Positions 1 through 6,893 of a DNA stretch of 13,903 bases are shown piece after piece (position 1 is the stretch's first letter; every line of letters starts with the position of its first letter). Where the stretch lies: contig JASJBQ010000082.1 of assembly GCA_030066455.1 (NCBI GenBank), positions 1 to 13,903 of the forward strand. Direction: 5' to 3'. Source of the stretch: Desulfobacterales bacterium (GTDB lineage: Bacteria; Desulfobacterota; Desulfobacteria; Desulfobacterales; UBA5852). Below the pieces are notes generated by a model. The model was not told the DNA's origin. It made no database searches and saw only the letters and a program-made list of their open reading frames with translations. The translations under genes were made by a program, and so were the position numbers.

Positions 1-559
1 GGTCCTTTTTAAAACCGCGATCGATGGGTTGCGGTCCAAGCCAGATGGCAAAGACCGCGGCGGCAAAATCGTCTCCAGGGATAACGCCCAGGGGTCGACC
101 ATTGAGGGATAGTTCAGTACCCTGACCGGGGATAAACGTCAGCGCGTATCGATCGCCCGGCTGTACGTCGCGGTAGAGCGCGTTGAATGCTTCGAGCCTT
201 GCCGACAAAGCGCCCATCTGAGCAGGTGGGACGTTTTCAGCCATTTTGGCGGTTGTCGCCCTGGCGAAATCGTCTGCTTTGATGGCGTGGAAATAGGCCA
301 GTTCCAGCCGTCGCGGCACGGTGTCGAGGACCTGGACGCTGTCGACATCGTCCGGAAGATAGAGAACACCGGCGTAGGCTTTTATGAAAATCATGTAGCG
401 CAGCAAACCTTGTCCGCGTACAGGAAGCTCCCCACGGGCGGATTGGTGCACCTTGTCAAATTCAAAACCGGCGACCTCGATCGTTGTTGAAGCCCAAGCC
501 GACGCCGGAATAAAGGACAGCATGACGATGAAGGTAAATATTTTCACTGGTTGTTTCAT
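1..559 (-). CDS. Chalcone isomerase-like secreted protein, 3' end cut by window edge
   Basis: The frame is open from an ATG at 559-557 down to base 1, giving 186 visible residues with no stop, so the gene leaves the window. An AAGGAGGA-type ribosome binding site lies at 567-572, 7 bases before the start. Residues 1-23 form a Sec signal peptide: Lys at 2 and 6, a hydrophobic core from about 7, and a PASAWA end likely cut after Ala23. The mature part fits the bacterial chalcone-isomerase-like fold (Chalcone_3 type): GLLRYMIFIKAYAGVLYLP at 51-69, and a late FAAAVFAIWLG stretch at 165-175 followed by PID. Family members are about 170-200 residues, so only a few residues should be missing. Plant chalcone isomerase acts on flavonoids; the bacterial relatives have no settled reaction and relatives of this fold bind fatty acids. 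It is divergent from the SRPBCC-SDR gene, and the family recurs beside Cfa/DUF1365 genes, which suggests an envelope lipid role. Family call good, function unknown. Confidence 0.8.
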   Translation of the reverse strand, partial: MKQPVKIFTFIVMLSFIPASAWASTTIEVAGFEFDKVHQSARGELPVRGQGLLRYMIFIKAYAGVLYLPDDVDSVQVLDTVPRRLELAYFHAIKADDFARATTAKMAENVPPAQMGALSARLEAFNALYRDVQPGDRYALTFIPGQGTELSLNGRPLGVIPGDDFAAAVFAIWLGPQPIDRGFKKD

Positions 560-585
560 GGTTAAATCCTCCTTATTTACAAACT

Positions 586-613
586 ATTATACAGCTTGCT
601 GAGTCGGTGACAA
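586..613 (-). promoter_or_regulatory. Sigma70-type promoter of the chalcone isomerase-like gene
   Basis: Read on the minus strand, TTGTCA (613-608) and a perfect TATAAT (591-586) are separated by 16 bases. The -10 box ends about 13 bases before the ribosome binding site of the gene starting at 559, so the leader would be short. This is the best promoter match in the window. It lies in the 123-bp gap shared with the divergent SDR gene, for which no equally good promoter was seen. Confidence 0.65.
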
Positions 614-682
614 GTGTGTGCCGAAGGGATTGATTGAGGGCTGTATGATAGGTATTTGCTATTGAATTAATGGAGTTGACTT

Positions 683-2092
683 TTGATACACATCGTTGAA
701 ACCATCACCGGGCGCTGCCACCCCCAGAACGCCTTCGATTTTCTGGCAGACTTCACCAATATTCAGGCATGGGATCCCACGGTGTTGGCGGCCCGGGCGC
801 TGGACGCCGGCCCCCTCCGCCGCGGGATGCGTTTCGGACTCAAAATTCAGTTCGGGCTGCGCTGTGTCCCCATGACCTACCACCTGGTCGCGATGGATCC
901 GCCCAGGCGACTCGTTTTTTACGGCCGGGGCGCTACTTTCAGGGCCCTGGACGTCATCGCTATCGAGCAGGCGCCAGCGGGGTTCAGGCTCGTCTACACG
1001 GTCGGCATTGCCTTCGAGCCCCCTGTCAGTAGCCGGTTGGAAGGGTGGGCGGCTTTCCTGGTGCGCGCCAATGCCCGCCGGGCAATGCGTCGTTTGCAGA
1101 CGATCCTGGGGGGAGACGACGACCGGCTTCCCAAGCCGACCCCGCTCGCGGGGCTGGCGGATCGGCTGGTGATTCCCGGGATGGCCGGATTTACGCGTTT
1201 GGGCTATCGTCTTGGACGTCGGCGCTGGCCCCTGGCGCCCCGCCCGCTGACGGGGCGCCGCATCCTGTTGACCGGCGGGACTTCGGGCATCGGTCTGGCG
1301 GCCGCCCATCAGTTCCTGACTCTGGGGGCCGATCTCACACTGGTGGGGCGTGATCCGGATAAAACGGCCGCCATCGTGCGTGGCCTCCGCAGGCAATCGC
1401 CCGCGGCGGTGGTCGATTTCGAGATTGCCGATCTGAGTCGTCTGGCGGCGGTTCGCGATCTGGCGCGGCGCCTGCGGCAACGCGGTGGACCGATCCATGT
1501 TCTGATCAACAATGCCGGTGCCCTGTTCAACCGACGGGATGATACACCCGAAGGATTCGAGCGCACCCTGGCCACCGACCTGCTGAGTCCCTATCTGCTC
1601 ACCCGCCTTCTGTTGCCTGCGCTCGCTGCAACGCCCGGCGCGCGAATCGTCAATGTATCTTCCGGCGGCATGTATACCCAGAAAATCCATCCCGACGACC
1701 TGAACTACAACCGCGGCGTCTACGACGGACCGACGGCCTATGCCCGCGCCAAGCGGGGACTGGTCATTCTGAGCGAGGTCTGGGCCGCGGATCTGAGGGA
1801 ACGCCATGTGGCCGTCCATGCCATGCATCCGGGCTGGGTGGACACGCCCGGCTTGCAGTCTTCCCTGCCTGGTTTTTATCGCTTGGTGCGGCCGCTGCTG
1901 CGAACCCCGGACGAAGGTGCCGATACGATCACCTGGCTGGCGGCGTCGCCGGTGGCCGGTCGCACGCGCGGTCTTTTTTGGCTGGATCGTACGCCCCGCA
2001 CCACCCACATCCTACCCGGCACGCGCGAGACGCCCGCGGAACGTCGGTTGTTTCTCAACGCGCTTGACCGGCTGGTGGCGCCCTATCTCTGA
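683..2092 (+). CDS. SRPBCC domain fused to short-chain dehydrogenase/reductase (DHRS12-like)
   Basis: A 469-residue protein. Residues about 1-145 look like an SRPBCC (polyketide cyclase/START-like) ligand-binding domain: HIVETITGRCHPQNAFDFLADFTNIQAWDP-like opening and a closing amphipathic helix near 117-142. Residues about 188-465 are a classical SDR: nucleotide-binding TGGTSGIG at 197-204, ADLS at 249-252, NNAG at 276-279, catalytic Ser326/327, and Tyr353-x3-Lys357 in YARAK, then PGWVDTP at 383-389. All catalytic positions are present, so it should be an active NAD(P)(H) oxidoreductase; the substrate is unknown. The start is TTG at 683, supported by GGAG at 672-675 with 7-base spacing and no in-frame ATG upstream. 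An SDR of this kind often sits beside Cfa, DUF1365 and the flavoprotein found just downstream on the other strand, so I infer a lipid-linked alcohol or ketone substrate. No transmembrane segment seen. Confidence 0.85.
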   Translation: MIHIVETITGRCHPQNAFDFLADFTNIQAWDPTVLAARALDAGPLRRGMRFGLKIQFGLRCVPMTYHLVAMDPPRRLVFYGRGATFRALDVIAIEQAPAGFRLVYTVGIAFEPPVSSRLEGWAAFLVRANARRAMRRLQTILGGDDDRLPKPTPLAGLADRLVIPGMAGFTRLGYRLGRRRWPLAPRPLTGRRILLTGGTSGIGLAAAHQFLTLGADLTLVGRDPDKTAAIVRGLRRQSPAAVVDFEIADLSRLAAVRDLARRLRQRGGPIHVLINNAGALFNRRDDTPEGFERTLATDLLSPYLLTRLLLPALAATPGARIVNVSSGGMYTQKIHPDDLNYNRGVYDGPTAYARAKRGLVILSEVWAADLRERHVAVHAMHPGWVDTPGLQSSLPGFYRLVRPLLRTPDEGADTITWLAASPVAGRTRGLFWLDRTPRTTHILPGTRETPAERRLFLNALDRLVAPYL

Positions 2093-2118
2093 AAGTTTCC
2101 CCGGCATCGGCAGCTACC

Positions 2119-2154
2119 GCCGCCGACCCCGCGCGGGCCAACCCGCCCGGCGGC
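2119..2154. repeat. Two-tier GC-rich hairpin between convergent genes
   Basis: GCCGCCG at 2119-2125 pairs with CGGCGGC at 2148-2154, and inside it GCGGG (2133-2137) pairs with CCCGC (2142-2146) around a CCAA loop. It lies in the 100-bp gap between the stop of the SDR gene (2092) and the stop of the oppositely directed DUF1365-Cfa gene (2193). No T-run follows on either strand, so it is not a classical intrinsic terminator. It could still stabilise or end both convergent transcripts. Confidence 0.45.
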
Positions 2155-2192
2155 CATGCCGTTCAATCTTTCTCCATGCGGGCGCTTCCGTA

Positions 2193-4187
2193 TTACAAAC
2201 CGTAGGACCACAGGCCGTTGTTACCGCTGCGTGTGAGAACCAACTGAAGATCCCCTATGACGCGCTCCCGGAAGGCGGCCTCGCAGCTTGCCAGATAGTA
2301 GCGCCATTTGCGGCGGAAGACCCGGTCGAAACCCAGGGCGCTCACGGCGTCGCGGTTGGTCTCGAAGCGTTGGCGCCAGGCGGACAGGGTCAAGGCGTAA
2401 TGATCGCCGATATTTTCTAAGTGCTCGACCACGAGACGGGTATGGGCGGTCATCGTCGTCGTCAGAACGCTCAATGATGGCAGCAGACCGCCGGGGAAGA
2501 TGTGTTTGCGGATCCAATCGCTTTCCCGGCGGTAATTCTCATAGTGCTGGTCGGGAATGGTGATGCTCTGAATGACGGCGATACCCTCGGGAGCGAGCAG
2601 CTCGTCCAGGCGCTGGAAGAAGAGCGGATAGAAGGCGTGGCCGACCGCCTCCAGCATTTCGATGGAGACGATCTTGTCGAAGCGCCCCTGGACCTGGCGG
2701 TAGTCGGTCAGGGCGATGCGGATGCGGTCGCTCAGCCCGGCGGCCGCAATCCGATCACGGGCCATTTGCCACTGTTCACGGGAAACGGTGATGCCCGTCA
2801 CCCGGCAGCCGGTCTGGCGAGCGGCCGCGATGGCAAACCCACCCCAGCCGCAGCCGATTTCGAGCAGGTGATCCTCGGGTCCGAGGCGGGCCTTGCGGAT
2901 GATCGTATCGTACTTGCGCTGTTGGGCCGTTTCGAGGCTTTCGCCGGCGCTTCGATAGATGGCGCTCGAATACGACATACTCTTGTCGAGAAACAGGCGG
3001 AAGAAGTCATTGGATAGATCGTAGTGCTGGCGGATGTTGCGCCGGCTGCCCCAGATGGTATTGCGGCGCGAAAGTTCCAGGCCGCGGGCCAGGGCGCGCG
3101 CCAGCCAGTTGGCTTGCGAGTGCCCGTCGGCAAAAGACTGGCGGTTGCGGAGAAAAAACCGGACCACGTTCACCGGATCCGGGCTGTCCCATTCGCCGTG
3201 CATGTAGGCCTCGCCGAAGCCGATGTCGCCGCCTAGCACCACGCGCGAAAAGAAGCGATCGTCGCGTACCGCGATGGCGGCGGCCGGGCCTTCCTGGCGG
3301 CCTGTAAAGACCTTCTCTTCACCCCAAGGACCACCAATGGTAAGCCGGCCGTGTTGTGTGGCCGCCAGGGCCGTTTCCACGAAACGTCGGCAGCGGCGCT
3401 GCAGCGGCGTGGCCGCGTTGCGCCGCAGGGTCATCGGGCTGACGGGCACGGGCTTGTCATGATAGGCCAGATTGCGGCCGAAGCGCAGTTTGAACGCTTC
3501 CCAGTAAATCCGGGGGATGGTCAGATGGGGCAGGAGCGGATGCGCCAGGACGGTTCGCAGGTGCTGCCAGGGGGTCAGGGGAATCGGCCGTCCCCACAGG
3601 CGGGCCTGCATGATTTTACGACCCTCGCGATGCAGCGCGATGCGCACGTCCAGCTCGCGGCGAATGTCCGCCAGGTGGAAATGATAGGTGCCCTCCAAGG
3701 TGTTGAAGGGCGACACATGAAAATGCTTGTCGGCCTGGAACCGGGCCGGAAAGTAGGCGTCGCCGTTTTGTGCCGGCAGGACATAGACGTGTTTTTCCCC
3801 GAAGGTGTTGTTGACTTCGGCCGCGGCCCCGACCAGGGCATCCGCCGCGTCGAAGCAGTAGTAGAAGCTTACCGGGTTGAAGACGTAGTTGAAGAAGCGC
3901 GGCGATGTCACCACCACGATGCGGTCCACGCGGCGGGTGTCGACCTGGGTGGCCAACTGCTGCAGCAGTTTTTCACGGATGGTCTGCGAGCCGGCCGACA
4001 GATAGTCGCGGTCGTAAAGGCTGACCGGGCGCAGGCGGTTGTAGCCGAACAGCGGCAGGCGGCGGTCCAGGCCGGCAAGTTCGTCCAGGTCGAGGGCGTA
4101 GACATACAGGCGGTAGAAGAGACGGTGCGGGGTGGGGACGAAACGCTCGTGCTCGACAAACCCGCTGTAGAGAACCGACGTGTTCAT
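2193..4187 (-). CDS. Fused DUF1365 and cyclopropane-fatty-acid-synthase-type methyltransferase
   Basis: A 664-residue protein joining two families usually encoded by adjacent genes. Residues about 4-240 are DUF1365 (COG3496): LYSGFVEHERFVPTPHRLFY at 6-25, FNYVFNPVSFYYCFD at 99-113, VNNTFGEKHVYVL at 125-137, HVSPFN at 157-162. Residues about 255-664 are a Cfa-type SAM-dependent methyltransferase: HYDLSNDFF at 388-396, SAM motif LEIGCGWGG at 442-450, EMLEAVGH at 510-517, IFPGG at 563-567. Classical Cfa enzymes add a methylene or methyl to double bonds of phospholipid acyl chains at the membrane. Compared with my memory of E. coli Cfa, Glu239 (here E513), Ile268 (I542) and Tyr317 (Y597) are kept, but Cys139 is Ser408 and His266 is Gln540. 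The start at 4187 overlaps the upstream stop as ATGA and has GGGAGGA at 4193-4199; a longer open frame up to 4271 would run back inside the upstream gene. Confidence 0.88.
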   Translation of the reverse strand: MNTSVLYSGFVEHERFVPTPHRLFYRLYVYALDLDELAGLDRRLPLFGYNRLRPVSLYDRDYLSAGSQTIREKLLQQLATQVDTRRVDRIVVVTSPRFFNYVFNPVSFYYCFDAADALVGAAAEVNNTFGEKHVYVLPAQNGDAYFPARFQADKHFHVSPFNTLEGTYHFHLADIRRELDVRIALHREGRKIMQARLWGRPIPLTPWQHLRTVLAHPLLPHLTIPRIYWEAFKLRFGRNLAYHDKPVPVSPMTLRRNAATPLQRRCRRFVETALAATQHGRLTIGGPWGEEKVFTGRQEGPAAAIAVRDDRFFSRVVLGGDIGFGEAYMHGEWDSPDPVNVVRFFLRNRQSFADGHSQANWLARALARGLELSRRNTIWGSRRNIRQHYDLSNDFFRLFLDKSMSYSSAIYRSAGESLETAQQRKYDTIIRKARLGPEDHLLEIGCGWGGFAIAAARQTGCRVTGITVSREQWQMARDRIAAAGLSDRIRIALTDYRQVQGRFDKIVSIEMLEAVGHAFYPLFFQRLDELLAPEGIAVIQSITIPDQHYENYRRESDWIRKHIFPGGLLPSLSVLTTTMTAHTRLVVEHLENIGDHYALTLSAWRQRFETNRDAVSALGFDRVFRRKWRYYLASCEAAFRERVIGDLQLVLTRSGNNGLWSYGL

Positions 4188-5467
4188 AGGCGTCCTCCCA
4201 GCAGTGCCGCTGCTTGCACGGCCGCTCGTACGGCGTCTTCGTGAAATCCGTATCCGTGGTAGCTGCCACAATAGTAGGTCCGGCGTTGGCCGTTCAGGCG
4301 GGGCAGTTCGGCCTGGGTTTTCAGGCTGGCGAAGGTGTACATGGGATGGTGATAGGTGAACGCGGCCACCGTGTCGCGTGCGGCGATGGGGCGGTGCGGA
4401 TTGAGGGTCACGAAATACGGCCGCCGGGTGCGCAGATGCTGCAGGCGGTTCATGTGATAGGTCAACGTGATGGGGGCGCGGCCAGCGCCCGTTGACGAGC
4501 GGTAGTAGTTCCAGGACGCCCAGGCCCGCTCAAGGGGCGGCATCCATCCACGATCGGTGTGCAGGAACACCTTGTTGCGGCTGTAGCGCCAGGGGCTCAG
4601 CAGGCGCATTTCCTTCGGGGTCGGGTCCTCCAGCAACTGGAACGCCTCGTCGGCATGGACGGCCACGACGGCGATGTCATGGCGGCGAATGGTGCCGTCC
4701 GCCAGACGGAGATCGACCCCGGCATCGTCGCGCTTCAGGCCGCTTACAGGCGTTTGCGTGAAGACCCGGCCGCCAAAGGTCCGGCGAAAAGCCTTGACGT
4801 AGGTGTGGCTGCCGCCGTGCACGTAATACCACTGGGGCATATCCCTGACGCTCAGCAGACCGTGGTTCTCAAAGAAGCGCGCAAACGTCTCCATGGGAAA
4901 ATCCATGACGTCGTCGTCAGGGGAGGACCAGATCGCGGCGGCCATGGGCAGGATGTAGCGCGTGCGAAAGGCACGGCTCATCCGCATTTGCCGCAGGAAA
5001 TCGCCGAGGGTCAGACCTTTGAGCCCCCCCCGCCGCAGACCGCGGCGGGCGACATGGTTGAACCGCAGAATTTCGGCCAGCATATAGATATGGGTCGGAT
5101 TGGCCAGGTTGCGGCGCTGGGCAAACAGGGCGTTCAGATCGCGGCTGGCATACTGGAAGCCGCTGACAGCGCTGTAATAGCTGAAGGACATGTCGCTGGG
5201 GCGGACCGTAACGCCCAACTGGGTCAGCAGGCGGGTGAACAGCGGGTAGGTGCGGTTGTTGAGGACGATGAAACCCGTATCCACGGGCGTGCCCGCATCG
5301 GGGCCGTCGGGAAGGACCACCGTATGGGTGTGGCCGCCGATATAGTCGTTACGCTCGTACAGGCTTACGCGATGGTCTTGCTGCAAGATGTGGGCTGCCG
5401 TGACGCCGGCGACACCGCCGCCGATGACGGCGATATCCACATTGCGGGCGGGCCTGTCGATGTCCAT
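4184..5467 (-). CDS. FAD-dependent amine oxidase-like oxidoreductase (COG2907 type)
   Basis: A 427-residue flavoprotein. The N-terminal Rossmann motif VIGGGVAGVTAA (14-25, G16-x-G18-xx-G21) is followed by the acidic/GG signature ERNDYIGGHTH (38-48), as in amine oxidases, phytoene desaturases and protoporphyrinogen oxidases. PVDTGFIVLNNRTYP at 61-75 and the C-terminal YYCGSYHGYGFHED at 398-411 match the COG2907 subgroup that travels with DUF1365 and Cfa genes. It probably desaturates or oxidises a lipid-linked substrate, but that is inference from context. The ATG at 5465-5467 has GGAGC at 5474-5478 with 6-base spacing. The stop TGA (4186-4184) overlaps the start of the fused DUF1365-Cfa gene in an ATGA arrangement, indicating translational coupling and a common transcript. 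It is the first gene of that minus-strand operon. No convincing sigma70 or ECF promoter was found upstream. Confidence 0.85.
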   Translation of the reverse strand: MDIDRPARNVDIAVIGGGVAGVTAAHILQQDHRVSLYERNDYIGGHTHTVVLPDGPDAGTPVDTGFIVLNNRTYPLFTRLLTQLGVTVRPSDMSFSYYSAVSGFQYASRDLNALFAQRRNLANPTHIYMLAEILRFNHVARRGLRRGGLKGLTLGDFLRQMRMSRAFRTRYILPMAAAIWSSPDDDVMDFPMETFARFFENHGLLSVRDMPQWYYVHGGSHTYVKAFRRTFGGRVFTQTPVSGLKRDDAGVDLRLADGTIRRHDIAVVAVHADEAFQLLEDPTPKEMRLLSPWRYSRNKVFLHTDRGWMPPLERAWASWNYYRSSTGAGRAPITLTYHMNRLQHLRTRRPYFVTLNPHRPIAARDTVAAFTYHHPMYTFASLKTQAELPRLNGQRRTYYCGSYHGYGFHEDAVRAAVQAAALLGGRL

Positions 5468-6052
5468 TCCGATGCTCCGATCCGTTAAGGCTTCAGCGAG
5501 ACCGCCGAAGGCCGATTCATGATTGTTACCAACGAGCTTGGGGTTCTATTTCCGGGTGAACGACGCACCTGAGATTTTAGGGATCCGGGTGAAAACAGTA
5601 TTCAAAGCAGCCAGTAGCAAGTTTCGGCACACGACCGGAATTCAAAGAATCGCGCATCAATCGTTAGACGCGCTGGACATGAATGCGAAAGGACGCCCCA
5701 ACCTTACTGCCGACGAGGGACATCGTCAAGATCATGTGTGCCGGGGTGCGGGCTTGCGACGCTCGGCTTGGCCCGATACCCGCGAGAGCGGATCGGTCTG
5801 GTGTTCGGCAGGATTCATTTGACATGGGGCCGCGGCCCGATTAAAACTCGCCTGTTCGGCGTGGAAGCCCCGGGCGTAACCAGACATTATAACAGCGGGG
5901 ATTCCGATGGTTTCTGAATCCATCCGTAAGAACGGCAGTGGTTCCACAAACGGCCCGCCCGGCAAATGCCGCTTAGGAGATCGCCCGGCGCAACGGTGTC
6001 CGCGCCCCATCTTCGACCGCCGTCGGATGGCCGGAGCACCACAGGAGGCGCC
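5468..6052. other. 585-bp divergent intergenic region, no supported gene
   Basis: This stretch separates the minus-strand flavoprotein gene from the plus-strand membrane-protein gene. Bases about 5520-5680 are less GC-rich than the surrounding genes. Open frames exist on both strands, but none has a convincing ribosome binding site plus a recognisable product. It contains a candidate plus-strand promoter with a palindromic spacer (5819-5847) and a TATAAC box at 5888-5893 that lacks a matching -35 element. No long repeat or transposase remnant was recognised. Confidence 0.5.
5819..5847 (+). promoter_or_regulatory. Candidate promoter with a palindrome in its spacer
   Basis: A perfect TTGACA (5819-5824) is followed after 17 bases by TAAAAC (5842-5847). 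The spacer holds the perfect 12-bp palindrome GGGCCGCGGCCC at 5827-5838. It would drive the membrane-protein and Dabb genes starting at 6053, with a leader of about 200 bases. A symmetric operator between -35 and -10 is typical of regulated promoters, but no cognate regulator gene is visible here. Confidence 0.35.
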
Positions 6053-6367
6053 GTGAAGACTTCCCATTTTCTGGCCCTGACGGTGAAATGGACGGCCGTG
6101 CACTTCCTCACCTGCCTCCTGGTCGTGCAGGCCACGCTCAAGGCGGGAGAAGCCGGCATCGGCGTCGCGGTCGGCACGCTGGCTTTTCTGACCAAGGTCC
6201 TGTACTTTCCCGTCCTGGGGCTGGCCCTGTATCCCCGGCACTGGTTTCCAGGCCAGTGGATCTATGTTCCCATCGCCGGCAACAGCCTTGTCTGGGGCCT
6301 GGCCCTGGCCTTGGCGATCGTGGCCGCTCGTCGTTGGCGCCAAAACAAAACGCAGCCGGACGTCTGA
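6053..6367 (+). CDS. Small multi-pass membrane protein, unknown function
   Basis: A 104-residue protein with about three hydrophobic segments: residues 6-27, 34-60 (possibly a helix plus a re-entrant part) and 72-91, with a basic tail RRWRQNK at 93-99 that should face the cytoplasm. No conserved domain recognised. The start GTG at 6053 is chosen because AGGAGG lies at 6042-6047 with 5-base spacing and because the hydrophobic protein begins there. The same frame is open back to an ATG at 5966, but that extension reads as random Pro/Arg/Ser-rich sequence. The Dabb gene follows after 28 bases, so the two are probably one transcript. I cannot assign a function. Confidence 0.7.
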   Translation: MKTSHFLALTVKWTAVHFLTCLLVVQATLKAGEAGIGVAVGTLAFLTKVLYFPVLGLALYPRHWFPGQWIYVPIAGNSLVWGLALALAIVAARRWRQNKTQPDV

Positions 6368-6395
6368 AGCGCGTCCGACCAAGGGAGACACGCGC

Positions 6396-6746
6396 ATGCT
6401 GCATCACATTGTCATGTTCCGATTCAAACCCGATACCGAGGATGCGCAGATTGCCGCGCTCGAAAAGATGCTCGACGCCCTGCCGGATCAGATCATCGAG
6501 ATTCAGCTCTACGAGTACGGAAGGGACGTGGTACGTTCCGACCGTTCTTATGATTTCGCTTTGGTCTCGGGGTTTGCCAACCTGGAGGCCATGCAGCGCT
6601 ACCAGGTGCACCCCGAGCATCAAAAGGTGATTGCGCATGTCCGCGAAATCTGCGAGGACGTTCGCGCGGTGGATTTCGAGACCCGATACAGGGCACCGGA
6701 AAATGTGGAGGAACCCGATCCTTTGCGAGGCTTGCGGATGCCCTGA
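6396..6746 (+). CDS. Dabb (stress-responsive alpha/beta-barrel) family protein
   Basis: A 116-residue protein opening with MLHHIVMFRFKPDT, the usual first strand of the Dabb family (dimeric alpha/beta barrel, ferredoxin-like fold). The family core continues through DFALVSGFANLEAMQRYQVHP at about 53-73, where the F..L..Y..HP..H pattern is characteristic, and HPEHQKVI at 72-79. Family members are about 95-110 residues; the tail after residue 100 (ENVEEPDPLRGLRMP) is an extra charged extension. Dabb proteins are cytoplasmic dimers; some act as enzymes on polyketide-like or aromatic substrates, most are uncharacterised. The start has AGGGAG at 6382-6387 about 8 bases upstream. It lies 28 bases after the small membrane-protein gene, probably co-transcribed. 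Function cannot be given beyond the family. Confidence 0.85.
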   Translation: MLHHIVMFRFKPDTEDAQIAALEKMLDALPDQIIEIQLYEYGRDVVRSDRSYDFALVSGFANLEAMQRYQVHPEHQKVIAHVREICEDVRAVDFETRYRAPENVEEPDPLRGLRMP

Positions 6747-6794
6747 AGGCGCGGCCGTGCCGATGCCATCAAGCCCGCCGGACGGGGACCCGGT

Positions 6795-6823
6795 TTGGCC
6801 CCGGGGCGCCTTCGTGATATGAC
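6795..6823 (+). promoter_or_regulatory. Candidate promoter of the LpoA-like lipoprotein gene
   Basis: TTGGCC (6795-6800) and TATGAC (6818-6823) are separated by 17 bases, each matching four of six consensus positions. The site lies 70 bases before the ATG at 6894 in a 147-bp gap. In GC-rich DNA a match of this quality can arise by chance, so this is only a suggestion. Confidence 0.25.
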
Positions 6824-6893
6824 GACCGCAGGTCAACGCCCGTGCCGCCGGGTGAAACCGCCCGATGGCGCAGGGACCAATCAAAGGCCAGCG

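Noticed and set aside
644..649. TATGAT as -10 box for the SDR gene
   Set aside because: No sequence near TTGACA is found 15-19 bases upstream, so the box alone is not enough to call a promoter.
659..2008. 449-codon minus-strand open frame opposite the SRPBCC-SDR gene
   Set aside because: Shadow of the SDR gene; the translation is Arg/Gly/Pro-rich low-complexity sequence and has no domain signature, whereas the plus strand has all SDR motifs.
4188..4271. Longer N-terminus for the DUF1365-Cfa protein, starting at 4271
   Set aside because: It lies within the upstream flavoprotein gene and adds Arg-rich residues unlike DUF1365; the ATG at 4187 has a strong ribosome binding site and the ATGA overlap.
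5523..5822. 99-codon plus-strand open frame in the gap before the membrane-protein gene
   Set aside because: No ribosome binding site, no recognisable family, and composition changes along its length; treated as non-coding.
5907..6056. 49-codon open frame whose TGA stop overlaps the GTG start at 6053
   Set aside because: The overlap would suggest a coupled leader peptide, but the ribosome binding site is poor and the sequence is Pro/Arg/Gly-rich without structure; most likely chance.
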